Source: a virus. From it: a DNA stretch of 51,684 nucleotides. Position numbers and translations under genes: made by a program. The notes under the pieces are model-generated. The model was not told where the DNA came from. It ran no database searches and was given only the letters and a program-made list of their open reading frames with translations. The stretch covers positions 1 to 51,684 of IMG/VR virus record IMGVR_UViG_3300032046_000036. The stretch is one strand, 5' to 3'. This document shows, in pieces, positions 14,677 to 23,930 of this stretch (positions are counted from its first letter, which is position 1; each line of letters begins with the position of its first letter).

Positions 14677-17600
14677 TTAATACCCCCGAACCACCCAATC
14701 TATCGTGGCATTTTGCGGGACTCCGTCCGAGTTAAAGACCCGCACCGTAAATCCGGTTACGGTCTTGTTACTTATCGTAAAAGTATCACCTTCCTCTCCG
14801 CCCTGTATTCCGATAGCCATAGCCGGAACAATCGTGAATGTCTTATTGAATGTTATATTAGCCCCCGCGGAATCTATAGCCACATCTTCCCCTGAATCAA
14901 AAATATCAGGCACATCTATTGTCGTATTCATCCTCTCAATCGTGAATAGATAGTCAAGGTCATTAGTGCTAACATCTACTCTGATTTGTATATATTGGAA
15001 TTGGTATTCTCCTACTATGAAATTCTGCCAGTCGCTCCAGGTGATATTGTCCAATGAAATCCTGAAACTCAAAGATGATGTTGCCTTGACATCTTCGGTC
15101 GGCCCCGCCCAGGTTTTAGTCTGTGCCTCGCTTGAGTTCCAAGCAAAAGTCGCCAGTTCCCAGGTCAGCGTAGTATCTCTTTGGTTACCCCGATAGTCTA
15201 TATATACCCTTGATGTAAGGTCGTTACCAACATCTATCACCGGAGTTATATAATACCCCGATGCCTCACCTTCGTCTAACTGCAGATTCCCGTCCCCGTC
15301 CATGGTCATATTAACCTTTTCTCCCGGCCAGTTCAATGCCTTCTCGTTTCTCTCCAGCACGACATTCTGGTTTATCCGCTCATCAACATCGGTAACATAT
15401 AGGGCAGGAGTCAAGGAGTATAAATCCGAGGTGTTCTTCGCCTTGACCATAAAGGTCTGGAGTCCGGGTGAGAAGTTCGTGGTCTGGAACCTGTTCTCGC
15501 TGATATTCTCCCCAAAGACAATGGCACTTTCCCAGTTACTTCCTACCCTGATTTCGTAACATTTCAAATCCTTGTCAGTAATTTCGTTCCATTCAAAATA
15601 AAGTATGTCGCCTATTCTGACTACCAAGAGACCGGTAATATCTGGGGGCCTAATGGTCTTGCCCTGGATGGTAATGGTATCCGAAGGTGATGATTCCGGC
15701 TTTTTCTTGGTGCCGTAAATTGACACGCTTGCCACCGCCACCTCATAGGTCTTGCCGTAAGAAACATTGTCCTGTATCACAGCATATCCCGTCTTTGATG
15801 TCCCTATATATTCCCAGTAACCTGTTCCCTGTTCCCGCCAGAATATGTCAGCATAGGCAACCTCGTTCTGCGAGGGCAGGATAAAATTGACATCAATGAC
15901 ATTCTTGAGCGTGCCATCATTCAAAAGCATCACGCGTTCACTCAATTCAAGGTCTGATATATCAGCAGGCAGTTTCAGAGGGTCTGGTAACTGCGTATAG
16001 GTTAGTTCCTCAAGGTCGCCGAAGGTATCGGCATAGATATTGCTGTTATACTCAAGGCCGATGATTTTTCTCGTGAGGTCGCTTGCCCTTGAGATTTCAA
16101 CAATCCGGAATGGTTTTACCAATAGACTGGTCTCACCAAAAGCGAATATCTCGTCATCTTCGGGTATGGTCGTCCAAGTGCCTACGATTGTCAATATGGT
16201 ATGTGTGCCGGGTATATTTGTAACTGTCTTTTCTTCCTGCGTGTCGTCTTTGTGCCTGACCCTAACCTTGTATGTCTTGGCCGGTTCTATGGTTACGGAC
16301 TGGTCAAGGGTAACACTCCCGGTTGTGCCAGATACCACCCTGCCCCCGTATCCCCACTGCGGAAGGTCGTGCTGGAAGTTTATCACATCACCAGGTTCGC
16401 AGGCAATTGCATCTATGCCAGCCTCAAATTCTATTATCCGCTTGAGGTAGCGGTTGACATTCAGATTGAATATCGCCTCCCTGTATGCCTGTGCGGGTCT
16501 GGTGATTCCGTATAAAGCCACCGTCTCTTTCCGGAAATCCTCGCCTGCGGCAAATGATGCCGGGTCTTCTATTGACACTATGTCTTGTTCATAGTCATTG
16601 CTTTCATTAAGAAACTGCACCTCAAGGAAGTTCGCCCTGTCCTTAATGGATGTGTATTTTATTTTCAACGAACCCTTAACGATATTGCCCATCGTGAACA
16701 ACTGGACGGGACTTTCCGCCTTCTCAACCTTAACTCTGATTTTCTTGCCTGACTTTATCAGGGACGCCCTTGCACTGGCACAGACGACATTTATCGCGTC
16801 CCAGGCCGACATAGACCCATCAAAGACTATGTTCAGGAGACACCGCTTGTGAGTCCCGCCTAACCCGTCAGCAACCAGCGGCGTATCGCAGTAGTCGGCG
16901 AAATCCTTGAATGACTGCAATACAATATCGGCAATATCTATATATTCCCCCAGTCCGTATCTTTTGTCTATCAGCAAGTCCATCAAACACCACGCCGGAT
17001 TATCGCTCCACTGCTGGGTGAAGGTGGGTGGGGTATCCCCATTCCATACCCATACCAATTTCCCCTTGACCTGTGCAGTTATTGTCGGCGTCCCCCCCGA
17101 CAGTTGCTCGGTTGCTACCGCCCTAACCGCTAAGAGGGCGATATTAGGATACTTGAGGTCATCATAGGTTGTCTCATTATGGCTTTCCCAATTGGAATTG
17201 CTGACGGTCGTGCTACCATCGTCTGCGGTAGTCCTTGTTATTTCTATGTCGTAAATGCCGATTTCCAGTCCGTCCTTGCGGTAGGTATAACTAAGAGCCG
17301 ACCTTGTCCTGTTTGATACGCTGAATATTACCGGTGTTGACCACGACCCGCCCGCCTTTTTGTGCCTGATTGAAAACGAGACTGCATAAGTCCCGTATCC
17401 GCCATCGCTCAAAACTTGATACAAGCCGGAAGGAAAATTGAGATTGATTTCGTATGCTTGAATCTGTCCCGTGGTTCTGGCAATGGGACTATTATAGACT
17501 AAGGCAACGCCCTGATAGACATTGGTGGTGACATTCCTAAAATCCTGGATTACCGACTGGTCGTTAGCACCTATTCTCGTGGAAACGAAAACCCCGGCAT

Positions 17601-18231
17601 ACTGGGATGCAGGATTATTATTTATCTTTATCCCGGAAGGAATGCTCCCGCCAGTAAGATTGTTCTGCTCGCCAGTCAATCCCGCTATGTCCTGAATACA
17701 ACCTTCGCATAGACCTATGAGCATATAAAGTTCATCTTTGTTGCTCTGCGGAGACCGATTGAATAACTGTATTATTTGACCCCCAACCTTGTGCTGTCCA
17801 TAGACCACTCCTATAGGCTGTCCGTTATGGGCAGTATTCCTTATCCCTTCAAAACCGTAAGTAACCGAGTCCGCAAATTCATCGGATGTGCTATAAGATG
17901 GAGCGGAAGGCTTAGAAGGTTTGCCTGTTGTTGAGCCGATTATTTTACCCACTACAAAAGGGATGATAACATAATATAATACAGTTGTAGCCAAGAATGA
18001 CGCAAGTGGTTTGATTGCTATCGTGATTTCATCACCATCTTTGGGAATAATATTATCTATTTTGTCCGAGTCAACTATGGTCTGATTATGGGCAACGCGA
18101 AGATTGAATTTATAAGGCAAGAAGTCATCAGGAATATATGACGACAATGGTTTGTCCAGCTTGCGGTCTGTATTATACAACCTACGACCTTCAAGTTCAA
18201 AGATGTTTTTGATTGTCTTGACTTTAATCAT
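14677..18231 (-). CDS. Tail tip / host-specificity protein, lambda gpJ-like
   Basis: At 1184 residues this is the largest protein of the window. The N-terminal 100 residues contain a ubiquitin-like segment (FNLRVAHNQTIVDSDKI, IPKDGDEITIAI) and a hydrophobic stretch (FLATTVLYYVIIPFVVG) reminiscent of lambda gpI, apparently fused to the gpJ-like body. The body has hub-like parts (NGQPIGVVYGQHKVGG; PAWCLMDLLID...YGLGEYI) and later fibronectin-III-like repeats (around 790-960). It follows gpL- and gpK-like genes in the canonical lambda order. It should form the central tip and contact the receptor. Confidence 0.8.
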   Translation of the reverse strand: MIKVKTIKNIFELEGRRLYNTDRKLDKPLSSYIPDDFLPYKFNLRVAHNQTIVDSDKIDNIIPKDGDEITIAIKPLASFLATTVLYYVIIPFVVGKIIGSTTGKPSKPSAPSYSTSDEFADSVTYGFEGIRNTAHNGQPIGVVYGQHKVGGQIIQLFNRSPQSNKDELYMLIGLCEGCIQDIAGLTGEQNNLTGGSIPSGIKINNNPASQYAGVFVSTRIGANDQSVIQDFRNVTTNVYQGVALVYNSPIARTTGQIQAYEINLNFPSGLYQVLSDGGYGTYAVSFSIRHKKAGGSWSTPVIFSVSNRTRSALSYTYRKDGLEIGIYDIEITRTTADDGSTTVSNSNWESHNETTYDDLKYPNIALLAVRAVATEQLSGGTPTITAQVKGKLVWVWNGDTPPTFTQQWSDNPAWCLMDLLIDKRYGLGEYIDIADIVLQSFKDFADYCDTPLVADGLGGTHKRCLLNIVFDGSMSAWDAINVVCASARASLIKSGKKIRVKVEKAESPVQLFTMGNIVKGSLKIKYTSIKDRANFLEVQFLNESNDYEQDIVSIEDPASFAAGEDFRKETVALYGITRPAQAYREAIFNLNVNRYLKRIIEFEAGIDAIACEPGDVINFQHDLPQWGYGGRVVSGTTGSVTLDQSVTIEPAKTYKVRVRHKDDTQEEKTVTNIPGTHTILTIVGTWTTIPEDDEIFAFGETSLLVKPFRIVEISRASDLTRKIIGLEYNSNIYADTFGDLEELTYTQLPDPLKLPADISDLELSERVMLLNDGTLKNVIDVNFILPSQNEVAYADIFWREQGTGYWEYIGTSKTGYAVIQDNVSYGKTYEVAVASVSIYGTKKKPESSPSDTITIQGKTIRPPDITGLLVVRIGDILYFEWNEITDKDLKCYEIRVGSNWESAIVFGENISENRFQTTNFSPGLQTFMVKAKNTSDLYSLTPALYVTDVDERINQNVVLERNEKALNWPGEKVNMTMDGDGNLQLDEGEASGYYITPVIDVGNDLTSRVYIDYRGNQRDTTLTWELATFAWNSSEAQTKTWAGPTEDVKATSSLSFRISLDNITWSDWQNFIVGEYQFQYIQIRVDVSTNDLDYLFTIERMNTTIDVPDIFDSGEDVAIDSAGANITFNKTFTIVPAMAIGIQGGEEGDTFTISNKTVTGFTVRVFNSDGVPQNATIDWVVRGY

Positions 18232-18635
18232 TTGTCTTTCAGGCAGTAATAACCGTGTATTACCTTCCCCAGCCTTGATAACCTGTTTAATACTACTCCA
18301 TATCCCTTGCCACAGTGCAAGACAGTATCGTCATCTACCACGATTCCGATGTGGGTAGGGAATGACGGCTTGTTGCCGAAAAGCACGATATCTAATAAAT
18401 CGGGCTTCTCGCAGGTTTTTAATCTTCTCCATTTCAGATGGTAGTTCTCAAGTATGGGATTCCCATTTTGTCTCGTCTCCCAATTCTCGTCATAGTCTGG
18501 CATAGGGTCGGCTAAAATTATTCCATTCCTACGATAAACTTCAAGGACAAGCCCGAAACAGTCCAGTCCTGTCTTTATATCCCGGCCCTTGTGCAGAAAC
18601 AATGTCCCTACCAATTCCTTGCAGTCGTTTATCAT
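18228..18635 (-). CDS. NlpC/P60-type tail peptidase, lambda gpK-like
   Basis: A 135-residue protein. The catalytic Cys lies in TGLDCFGLVLEVYRR (about residue 25) and the catalytic His in THIGIVVDDDTVLHC (about residue 94), the two landmarks of NlpC/P60 papain-like peptidases. Its place between the gpL-like and gpJ-like genes matches gpK of lambda, which cleaves peptidoglycan during tail assembly or DNA entry. The N-terminal JAB domain of lambda gpK is absent. Confidence 0.8.
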   Translation of the reverse strand: MINDCKELVGTLFLHKGRDIKTGLDCFGLVLEVYRRNGIILADPMPDYDENWETRQNGNPILENYHLKWRRLKTCEKPDLLDIVLFGNKPSFPTHIGIVVDDDTVLHCGKGYGVVLNRLSRLGKVIHGYYCLKDK

Positions 18636-19246
18636 CTGGTTACGAATCTCCCCGCAGGTATGCCGGGGAATCCACCGAATCTTGCTGTATTACTGTGAAC
18701 CCTGCATCCATTAGACTCGTCAAGGGTCTTGTCGCAGGAAGGTAATCCATCCGAATATCCGCATTCTGGACTTCTATAAACCCACCGGCACCTGCCTTTG
18801 ATGAACCGGTTACGGGGGAATTTGAGTCCAAAAAAGTTGTAATGCCCCAGCGTAATATTGGCAAGTTCCTGGTCGGCCGTAACCTCAACTATCTGGTAGT
18901 TGCCAAGGTCTATTGCCTGCGTGGTATCTATCCTATTAACAAGATATATCCTGACTTCGTTGCCCAGAAGTGCATCGTTCAGTTCCAGGTAAGCCATTAC
19001 CGACCTATCTATATTAGATACCGTCAGTGTTAGTGTCTCAAGGTTGCCCCGGCTGTTTTCCTTACTTTCACCTATTTGAATCGGGAAAGGGCTGTATTCG
19101 TGTCCGTCATAGGCTATCTTTTCTGAATGATTGGTCAGGTATAAGGCATCGGTATCGTTTATCTGAATGATAAATAAATGTGCATATGGGTCGGAGATAT
19201 TCAGTTTATTCTTCTGTAAAATTAAAGCGGATGGTATAATTTTCAA
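18632..19246 (-). CDS. Minor tail protein L-like, Cys-rich C-terminus
   Basis: A 204-residue protein, probably starting at TTG behind GGAGGAACTGTA. The C-terminal region has four spaced Cys (GRCRWVYRSPECGYS, SCDKT, GCRVHSN) and the ending RFGGFPGIP, the signature of the gpL/DUF2163 family, whose lambda member binds an iron-sulphur cluster. It links the tail tube end to the tip proteins. Confidence 0.8.
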   Translation of the reverse strand: MKIIPSALILQKNKLNISDPYAHLFIIQINDTDALYLTNHSEKIAYDGHEYSPFPIQIGESKENSRGNLETLTLTVSNIDRSVMAYLELNDALLGNEVRIYLVNRIDTTQAIDLGNYQIVEVTADQELANITLGHYNFFGLKFPRNRFIKGRCRWVYRSPECGYSDGLPSCDKTLDESNGCRVHSNTARFGGFPGIPAGRFVTR

Positions 19247-19662
19247 TACAGTTCCTCCACCTCAAATTTTATATCATAAATATCGGGGTTCTTTTTGGTG
19301 ATGACTATGGTATCCTGGGCCACGCAGACCTTGATAGGCATATCCTCGTCTTCCGGCTCAAAGTAGAATACCTCTTCTGAACCAACCCTATCTGCCACAA
19401 ACTGGGCTATGGCATCACGCTCTGTCTTGCTACGATTGATAAAATTGAGTTCCAGTCGTCTGCGGGTTTTCCTGAACCAGGGGAAGGTCTGCACATAGCC
19501 CCTTTCAAACTCTTTCTCTATACCATAAAACCTATCCTCTACTGTGATGGTATAATCTGGCAAGTAGACAAAGGTTTCAATCGCACTTCCTTCCCCGCCG
19601 ACTGCTAATTCGGTATAGTTCGTAGGACTTGTTACGGTTGGTTGAGTCCCGCAATCCGGCAT
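19243..19662 (-). CDS. Minor tail protein (gpM-like position)
   Basis: A 139-residue protein between the tape measure and the gpL-like gene. The C-terminal part (LELNFINRSKTERDAIAQFVADR, FYFEP) resembles a domain also found at the end of the 589-residue protein at 28944-30713 (LKWKNAPKSTKDRLVDLF...). A distal tail or tip role is inferred from gene order. Confidence 0.65.
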   Translation of the reverse strand: MPDCGTQPTVTSPTNYTELAVGGEGSAIETFVYLPDYTITVEDRFYGIEKEFERGYVQTFPWFRKTRRRLELNFINRSKTERDAIAQFVADRVGSEEVFYFEPEDEDMPIKVCVAQDTIVITKKNPDIYDIKFEVEELY

Positions 19663-19686
19663 ATCAAATACCTCCCAAAATCAGTT

Positions 19687-19767
19687 TTAAGGCATTTGGA
19701 TATAATATAGGTGATTTATTGCCTTATTCCATTCTTCTCTTACCTGTGCTTGCCTTTGCCCCACCAA
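19687..19767 (-). CDS. Possible small gene or tape-measure extension after the TAA
   Basis: After the tape-measure stop (TAA at 19807-19809) the same frame stays open to 19687 and reads KIPFYRLLVGQRQAQVREEW and onward, a protein-like stretch. No ATG lies upstream in this frame; TTG at 19767, or GTG one codon later, are possible starts. It could be a small gene with a weak start, a readthrough extension, or a decayed gene. Confidence 0.35.
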   Translation of the reverse strand: MVGQRQAQVREEWNKAINHLYYIQMP

Positions 19768-19806
19768 TAGCCTATAAAAGGGAATTTTAACCCTCTGATA
19801 ACGCTT

Positions 19807-21609
19807 TTATGACATAGACCGCCTGAAATCCCTATTTGACTGCATTGCCTCTGAGACCATCCCTATTACAAGCGACCTTCTCTTAACCAGAAGGTCGTCA
19901 AACCCACGTGTGTCATTGGCAAGAATATTGAAAGTTATATTAACCGCCCTACCACCACCTTCTGTAAATTTAACCGGTATGGAGCGGTTGTCCGGTAAGG
20001 GCACGACCGCTTCATTACGCCCGCCTTCACCGACAAGAGCAAGAGATGGACTTGATACTATGCCACCGTCTTGAAAGGCAGGGATGAATCCTGACATCCT
20101 GTTAATGATACCACCTTTTGCTTTTCTACCTATTGTGGGTGTTTCTATGAAACCTTTGCCTCCACCACCCCCACCGCCACCACCCCCTCCACCACCTGCC
20201 CCCGCTGTTACAAACATAGTAAAGAACTCGGCAACCATCTTCTGTGCCATTAAATCGGTTATCATCTTCAAGATAGACCTGAAGAAATCCTGGTAGGCTT
20301 TTCTTGCATCACCAGTTCGGAGTATGGTCTCGTAAGCCCAACTTGACAATCCCGCCCGCATATTATCAATAACTCCCTTGAAAGTCTTTTCCCAATTGAT
20401 GGCAGTATTAGTAGCATAACTCATAGCCGATGTCCAAGACAAACCCACATCCGCAGAGAAAGCCCTTGCATCACGGCTGAGTTTTTTCATTTCTTCCCCT
20501 ACAGTCTTCCACTCATTCGTGTTTTCTACATACTGTTCCTGCAACTTCTTGAGTTGATTTATTTCCTCTTGTATACTACCACCAGCGACAAAATATGCCT
20601 TTGCAATATCGTATTGTGCCTCAGCCTGTGTTCGTGAAACTTTTACCACTTCTTCTATTTTAGAAGGTATGCCCGTAATTGCTTCACCATATTCCACCCA
20701 TTTATCTGTCTCCGGCCCTAACTTTCCTGTTTTTTCCAACAATTTCTGATATTCCGTTAACTGTGCCCCCATTTTCTCAAATTGTTTTGACATCTCCTTG
20801 AATTTCAATGCAGACTTTTTTGTTATATCAAAATTTGCCAACTCATTAAACATATCCAAAGTGCCGGCAAATATCGCTGGGCCAATTCCCCTTACCGATT
20901 CCCAAAACATATCCCACCTTTTTCTCGCATCGTCTATCTTGTCAAGGGTTTCCTTACTTAACATTGGTATCTCTTTTGAAACTATTGCGAGCATCTTCTC
21001 AAAATTACCGCCGGCCTCAACAAAAATTTCTGATAGTCTCGCCCCTGCCTTGCCTAATAAGTCCTTTGCTATTGCAGTCCTTCTTGCTTCATTCTGCATT
21101 ATTCCTAATCTATTGACCAGCCTACCGAATACTTCCCAAAGACCGATTCCCTTATTCCTGACATCGTCAAAGGTTACGCCGAATTCCTCAAATTTTGCTA
21201 TTGCCTTCTCGTCTCCTTCTCTAACCCTATCAAGTTCTGTCGCCAAAGTAAAAAATCCCATCTGCAGTGTATTCAAGTCAAATCCGAATTTGACTGACAA
21301 GCCACGCAATATCTGAAATTGGTCGGTGGTCAGTGCCATAGAAGTAGCACCCTCTTTGACTTGCTGTGCAAAATTCATCACATCTTTGATAAGGAATTTG
21401 AATGCATAGGCAATGCCTTGGATGGTTGTTGGAACGCCTACAAAGGCAAGAAATGCGTTTCTGACATTGACGACCTGCTTATTGAGACTTGACATCTCTT
21501 TGGTTACTTCTTTACCCGCAGTGCCGGCACCTTTTCTGAATTTCTCCAATTCCTTTGACGCAAGGTCTCGTATCCTCAACAATATCTCAAGTGTCTTGCT
21601 GTCTGGCAT
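19807..21609 (-). CDS. Tail tape measure protein
   Basis: A 600-residue protein. It is mostly helical, with a hydrophobic segment near residues 50-75, repeated coiled-coil regions, and a run of 13 Gly at about 485-497. The C-terminus (RKAKGGI, AFQDGGIVSSPSLALVGEGG, EAVVPLPDNRSIPV) is the standard end of tape-measure proteins of small siphoviruses. It should set tail length, here a rather short tail for a siphovirus. It follows the frameshifted chaperone genes. Confidence 0.9.
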   Translation of the reverse strand: MPDSKTLEILLRIRDLASKELEKFRKGAGTAGKEVTKEMSSLNKQVVNVRNAFLAFVGVPTTIQGIAYAFKFLIKDVMNFAQQVKEGATSMALTTDQFQILRGLSVKFGFDLNTLQMGFFTLATELDRVREGDEKAIAKFEEFGVTFDDVRNKGIGLWEVFGRLVNRLGIMQNEARRTAIAKDLLGKAGARLSEIFVEAGGNFEKMLAIVSKEIPMLSKETLDKIDDARKRWDMFWESVRGIGPAIFAGTLDMFNELANFDITKKSALKFKEMSKQFEKMGAQLTEYQKLLEKTGKLGPETDKWVEYGEAITGIPSKIEEVVKVSRTQAEAQYDIAKAYFVAGGSIQEEINQLKKLQEQYVENTNEWKTVGEEMKKLSRDARAFSADVGLSWTSAMSYATNTAINWEKTFKGVIDNMRAGLSSWAYETILRTGDARKAYQDFFRSILKMITDLMAQKMVAEFFTMFVTAGAGGGGGGGGGGGGGKGFIETPTIGRKAKGGIINRMSGFIPAFQDGGIVSSPSLALVGEGGRNEAVVPLPDNRSIPVKFTEGGGRAVNITFNILANDTRGFDDLLVKRRSLVIGMVSEAMQSNRDFRRSMS

Positions 21610-21614
21610 ATTTA

Positions 21615-21985
21615 TCAGTCCTTTATCTGCAGGCTCTTAATCTCGTCATCAAAGACTTTAATCGCCTGCGTAAAAATAAACGCCTGGTCTAACATTCCAC
21701 CCTGCACCGGCAAATAGCCGTTCTTGTAGAAGTTGTAATACCGGATGAAGTTGACCGTGTCCGGCGTAATCAGTTTGACCGGACACCGATAAAACTTCTC
21801 AATCCCGGCACCGCCACATATCTTGCAGTCCGGATTCGTGCCTCCGCATCGGACACAGTCCATCTCAAACACGGGGATGGGGGCGTTGCCATCACAGCCT
21901 CTCTCCAGTCTCATCTGAGGGTTAGCGGAACAGGGTTTGCAGTCAAATTTTAACTTCCCAGTATAAAACCCTGCCCCGATTTTCA
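21615..21985 (-). CDS. Tail assembly chaperone, -1 frameshift product (gpT-like part)
   Basis: This frame stays open from the slippery site at 21986-21992 down to 21615 and reads IGAGFYTGKLKFDCKPCSAN before the first ATG, so the upstream part is coding although it lacks its own start. It holds two zinc-type Cys pairs (CKPC, CVRCGG and CKICGG). It is expected only as an extension of the preceding gene by -1 frameshifting, as for lambda gpG-T. The tape measure gene follows directly, as in other siphoviruses. Confidence 0.75.
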
Positions 21986-22354
21986 GTTTTTTAGTTCGCC
22001 CTCATTGAGTCTGGTCTGTTCGGTAATGAAGTTCGCCAGTTCCGTGCGATAGTCCTGCCGGAGATAGTCCCACCGGTTGGCGTTCCCTTTGTCGTAGGGA
22101 ATCGGTTGCTCTTTCTTGTCCTTAAGGTTTTCCCACCCTGTTACCGCCACATCAAGTATGGCGAGCGTGCGAGTGCCCGTCTTGAAATGGAACTGCCCGT
22201 CCATATCAATGGTGGAATAACTGTCCTCTATCTGTGCCAATTCCCTTGCCGTAAGCACCTTGATTTTAAAGACGGTCTGCTGTTCCTTGGGCAGTTTTCT
22301 GTCATTCTTCAAAACATAATCCACTATCCTGCCCGGCTCTATTGCGATAGCCAT
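21983..22354 (-). CDS. Tail assembly chaperone (gpG-like)
   Basis: About 123 residues from the ATG at 22354 behind AAAGGAGAAATCT; longer frames lie upstream of this site. The sequence (FKIKVLTARELAQIEDSY, TRTLAILDVAVTGWENLKD) looks like the short chaperones that coat the tape measure during tail assembly. It ends in the slippery sequence described above, which gives the longer G-T form. Confidence 0.75.
   Translation of the reverse strand: MAIAIEPGRIVDYVLKNDRKLPKEQQTVFKIKVLTARELAQIEDSYSTIDMDGQFHFKTGTRTLAILDVAVTGWENLKDKKEQPIPYDKGNANRWDYLRQDYRTELANFITEQTRLNEGELKN
21986..21992 (-). promoter_or_regulatory. -1 ribosomal frameshift slippery site A AAA AAC
   Basis: The zero-frame codons are CTA AAA AAC TGA, containing the canonical heptamer A AAA AAC directly before the stop. 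A -1 shift enters the downstream open frame. Position between tail tube and tape measure matches the conserved tail-chaperone frameshift. Confidence 0.85.
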
Positions 22355-22406
22355 AGATTTCTCCTTTCTTGCCATCAATACCAATATAGGTCTGCCTTGT
22401 CCCTGA

Positions 22407-23330
22407 TTACAGTTGCTGGATGCTTATCTCGTCATCACCACTGTTGCCATTGAAAGCCAGTTCCATAGACGCTACATCAATCCCGTTCCTATCCGCGTCC
22501 TTCATACCCGTATACTGGACTTCCGGAGCCGTGATAACAAACTTGTTGCCATCAACACTACCCAGCGTTTCCGTGAATGCCATCTTCGTATCCGCCTTCA
22601 ATTTGGTAAGAAAATCATAGGTGGCAATCGGAACCATTTCTGGGTCTATTGAACCTTTCGGGTCTCTCTTGGTAATCACCGCCGACTTGTATCCGTCTGC
22701 CCCGTTTGCGTCATCCCGCAACGCTATCTCGTTGGCAATATCAATCGTCAATGCCGAGATGACGGTCGCATAGTTGTCAAGAGTCAGACTGGCATTGAGG
22801 AAGGCCGGCGGTATGGTCGTTGCCTCGGATACACTCGTAAGCATTGCCACAGTAGCAATGGAATCCAGAACTCCCGTAAACTCAAACTCCATCATCACTG
22901 GTTCACCTACCTTGTGGGTGAACTTGACTGTCCCTCTTGCACCCCTGATTTTCTTGCATATGCCGTCCAGATACAGTGCCATCGTCAGACAAGGTATGCT
23001 TGCGGATGCCGGGGTATAGGTGACTGATGTGCTTGCCGCTACGGTCTCTGTGAACCCACAGGCCTTGAGTAGTTTACCGTATGACGGTGCAGTCCCTTTT
23101 GCCCCTGACCCATGCAGGTCAACCTTGAATGAAATCTTGGATGCCCTCTGCCCAATCCTGCCGGCTTTCGGCGACAATGTCGCCCGTGATGGGTCTCGCC
23201 TGAAATACTTTATGTCCGGGTCATAACCCGCCTCATAGGTATTGCAAACCACATCCGCGGCCGCGAGGGCTATGGCTTCGCCTTCAGTAGTCTCAATCAA
23301 CGCCGCAACCTGACATCTGCGTCTAATCAT
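22407..23330 (-). CDS. Major tail tube protein
   Basis: A 307-residue, beta-rich protein located between the tail terminator and the tail chaperone, the position of the tube protein. RKISF-type strands (ASKISFKVDLHG), ASIPCLTMALYLDG and a hydrophobic beta core support a tube fold of the kind seen in longer tube proteins of this phage type. The ATG follows GGAAGGGGGTGAG. The specific subfamily was not recognised. Confidence 0.75.
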   Translation of the reverse strand: MIRRRCQVAALIETTEGEAIALAAADVVCNTYEAGYDPDIKYFRRDPSRATLSPKAGRIGQRASKISFKVDLHGSGAKGTAPSYGKLLKACGFTETVAASTSVTYTPASASIPCLTMALYLDGICKKIRGARGTVKFTHKVGEPVMMEFEFTGVLDSIATVAMLTSVSEATTIPPAFLNASLTLDNYATVISALTIDIANEIALRDDANGADGYKSAVITKRDPKGSIDPEMVPIATYDFLTKLKADTKMAFTETLGSVDGNKFVITAPEVQYTGMKDADRNGIDVASMELAFNGNSGDDEISIQQL

Positions 23331-23470
23331 TTATCCTCACCCCCTTCCTTTTTCTTTTTATTTTTGTCTATCACTGCCTTATTAGGGTCAGCGATAATTT
23401 TGCCATCCTTGTCTTTATAGACGGTGATGGCCTCGTTGACCGTCTCCGTGATTGGTTTTCCGTTTTCCAT
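23327..23470 (-). CDS. Small Lys-rich protein between tail terminator and tube
   Basis: A 47-residue protein starting at 23470 behind TAAGGAGGTTTT. It reads MENGKPITETVNEAITVYKD and ends in a run of Lys/Glu; its stop overlaps the ATG of the tube gene (ATGA). The good ribosome binding site and coupling support a real gene. The function is unknown. Confidence 0.65.
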   Translation of the reverse strand: MENGKPITETVNEAITVYKDKDGKIIADPNKAVIDKNKKKKEGGEDK

Positions 23471-23479
23471 AAAACCTCC

Positions 23480-23929
23480 TTACCCCGCTGTATAGGGGTC
23501 GTTATATTTATGCCTGTAATGGATTTCTATCCTTATCTCAATCCCGCCATAGGGTTTGTTGACCTCGTTGTAAAAGGCGCTGTTACTTACCAGTTTGGTA
23601 TCAACCGCCACCCCGCCCCTTGTATAGTCAGTCATTAATGCCTTCTCCACATCGGCGAGCAAGGTATTGACTTCAACGCTAATGTCTCCTTGGTTTCTAA
23701 TCCAGCACTCAAGTATTATACCAAATTTGGTGGTATATTTGTCAAGAGGTTCTTGTGTTTTGGTCTCGTCGGCAGGGATTATGAGGATGGTCGGGAATTC
23801 CTGTATGTTCAGCCCCACCGTTTTTATCCGCTCCACCTTGCGGATGGTGGTGGTATAGGCAGGCGGAACCACCGCCTGAAGGGTGGTTACGATGTTCTTG
23901 ATTATCTTTTCCCTTACCGAGTCAGCCAT
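23480..23929 (-). CDS. Tail terminator-like protein
   Basis: A 149-residue protein: an N-terminal helix (REKIIKNIVTTLQAV), then strands (FPTILIIPADE, GIILECWIRN), a helix (VEVNTLLADVEKAL) and IEIRIEIHYRH, the order seen in phage tail-completion/terminator proteins. It lies just before the tube gene. The glycan cassette separates it from the other head-tail genes. Confidence 0.65.
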   Translation of the reverse strand: MADSVREKIIKNIVTTLQAVVPPAYTTTIRKVERIKTVGLNIQEFPTILIIPADETKTQEPLDKYTTKFGIILECWIRNQGDISVEVNTLLADVEKALMTDYTRGGVAVDTKLVSNSAFYNEVNKPYGGIEIRIEIHYRHKYNDPYTAG

Positions 23930-23930
23930 A

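Noticed and set aside
14705-18358. Long open frames on the plus strand opposite the tail genes
   Set aside because: They mirror strong minus-strand genes, have no ribosome binding sites and read as biased, Ser/Leu-rich shadows.
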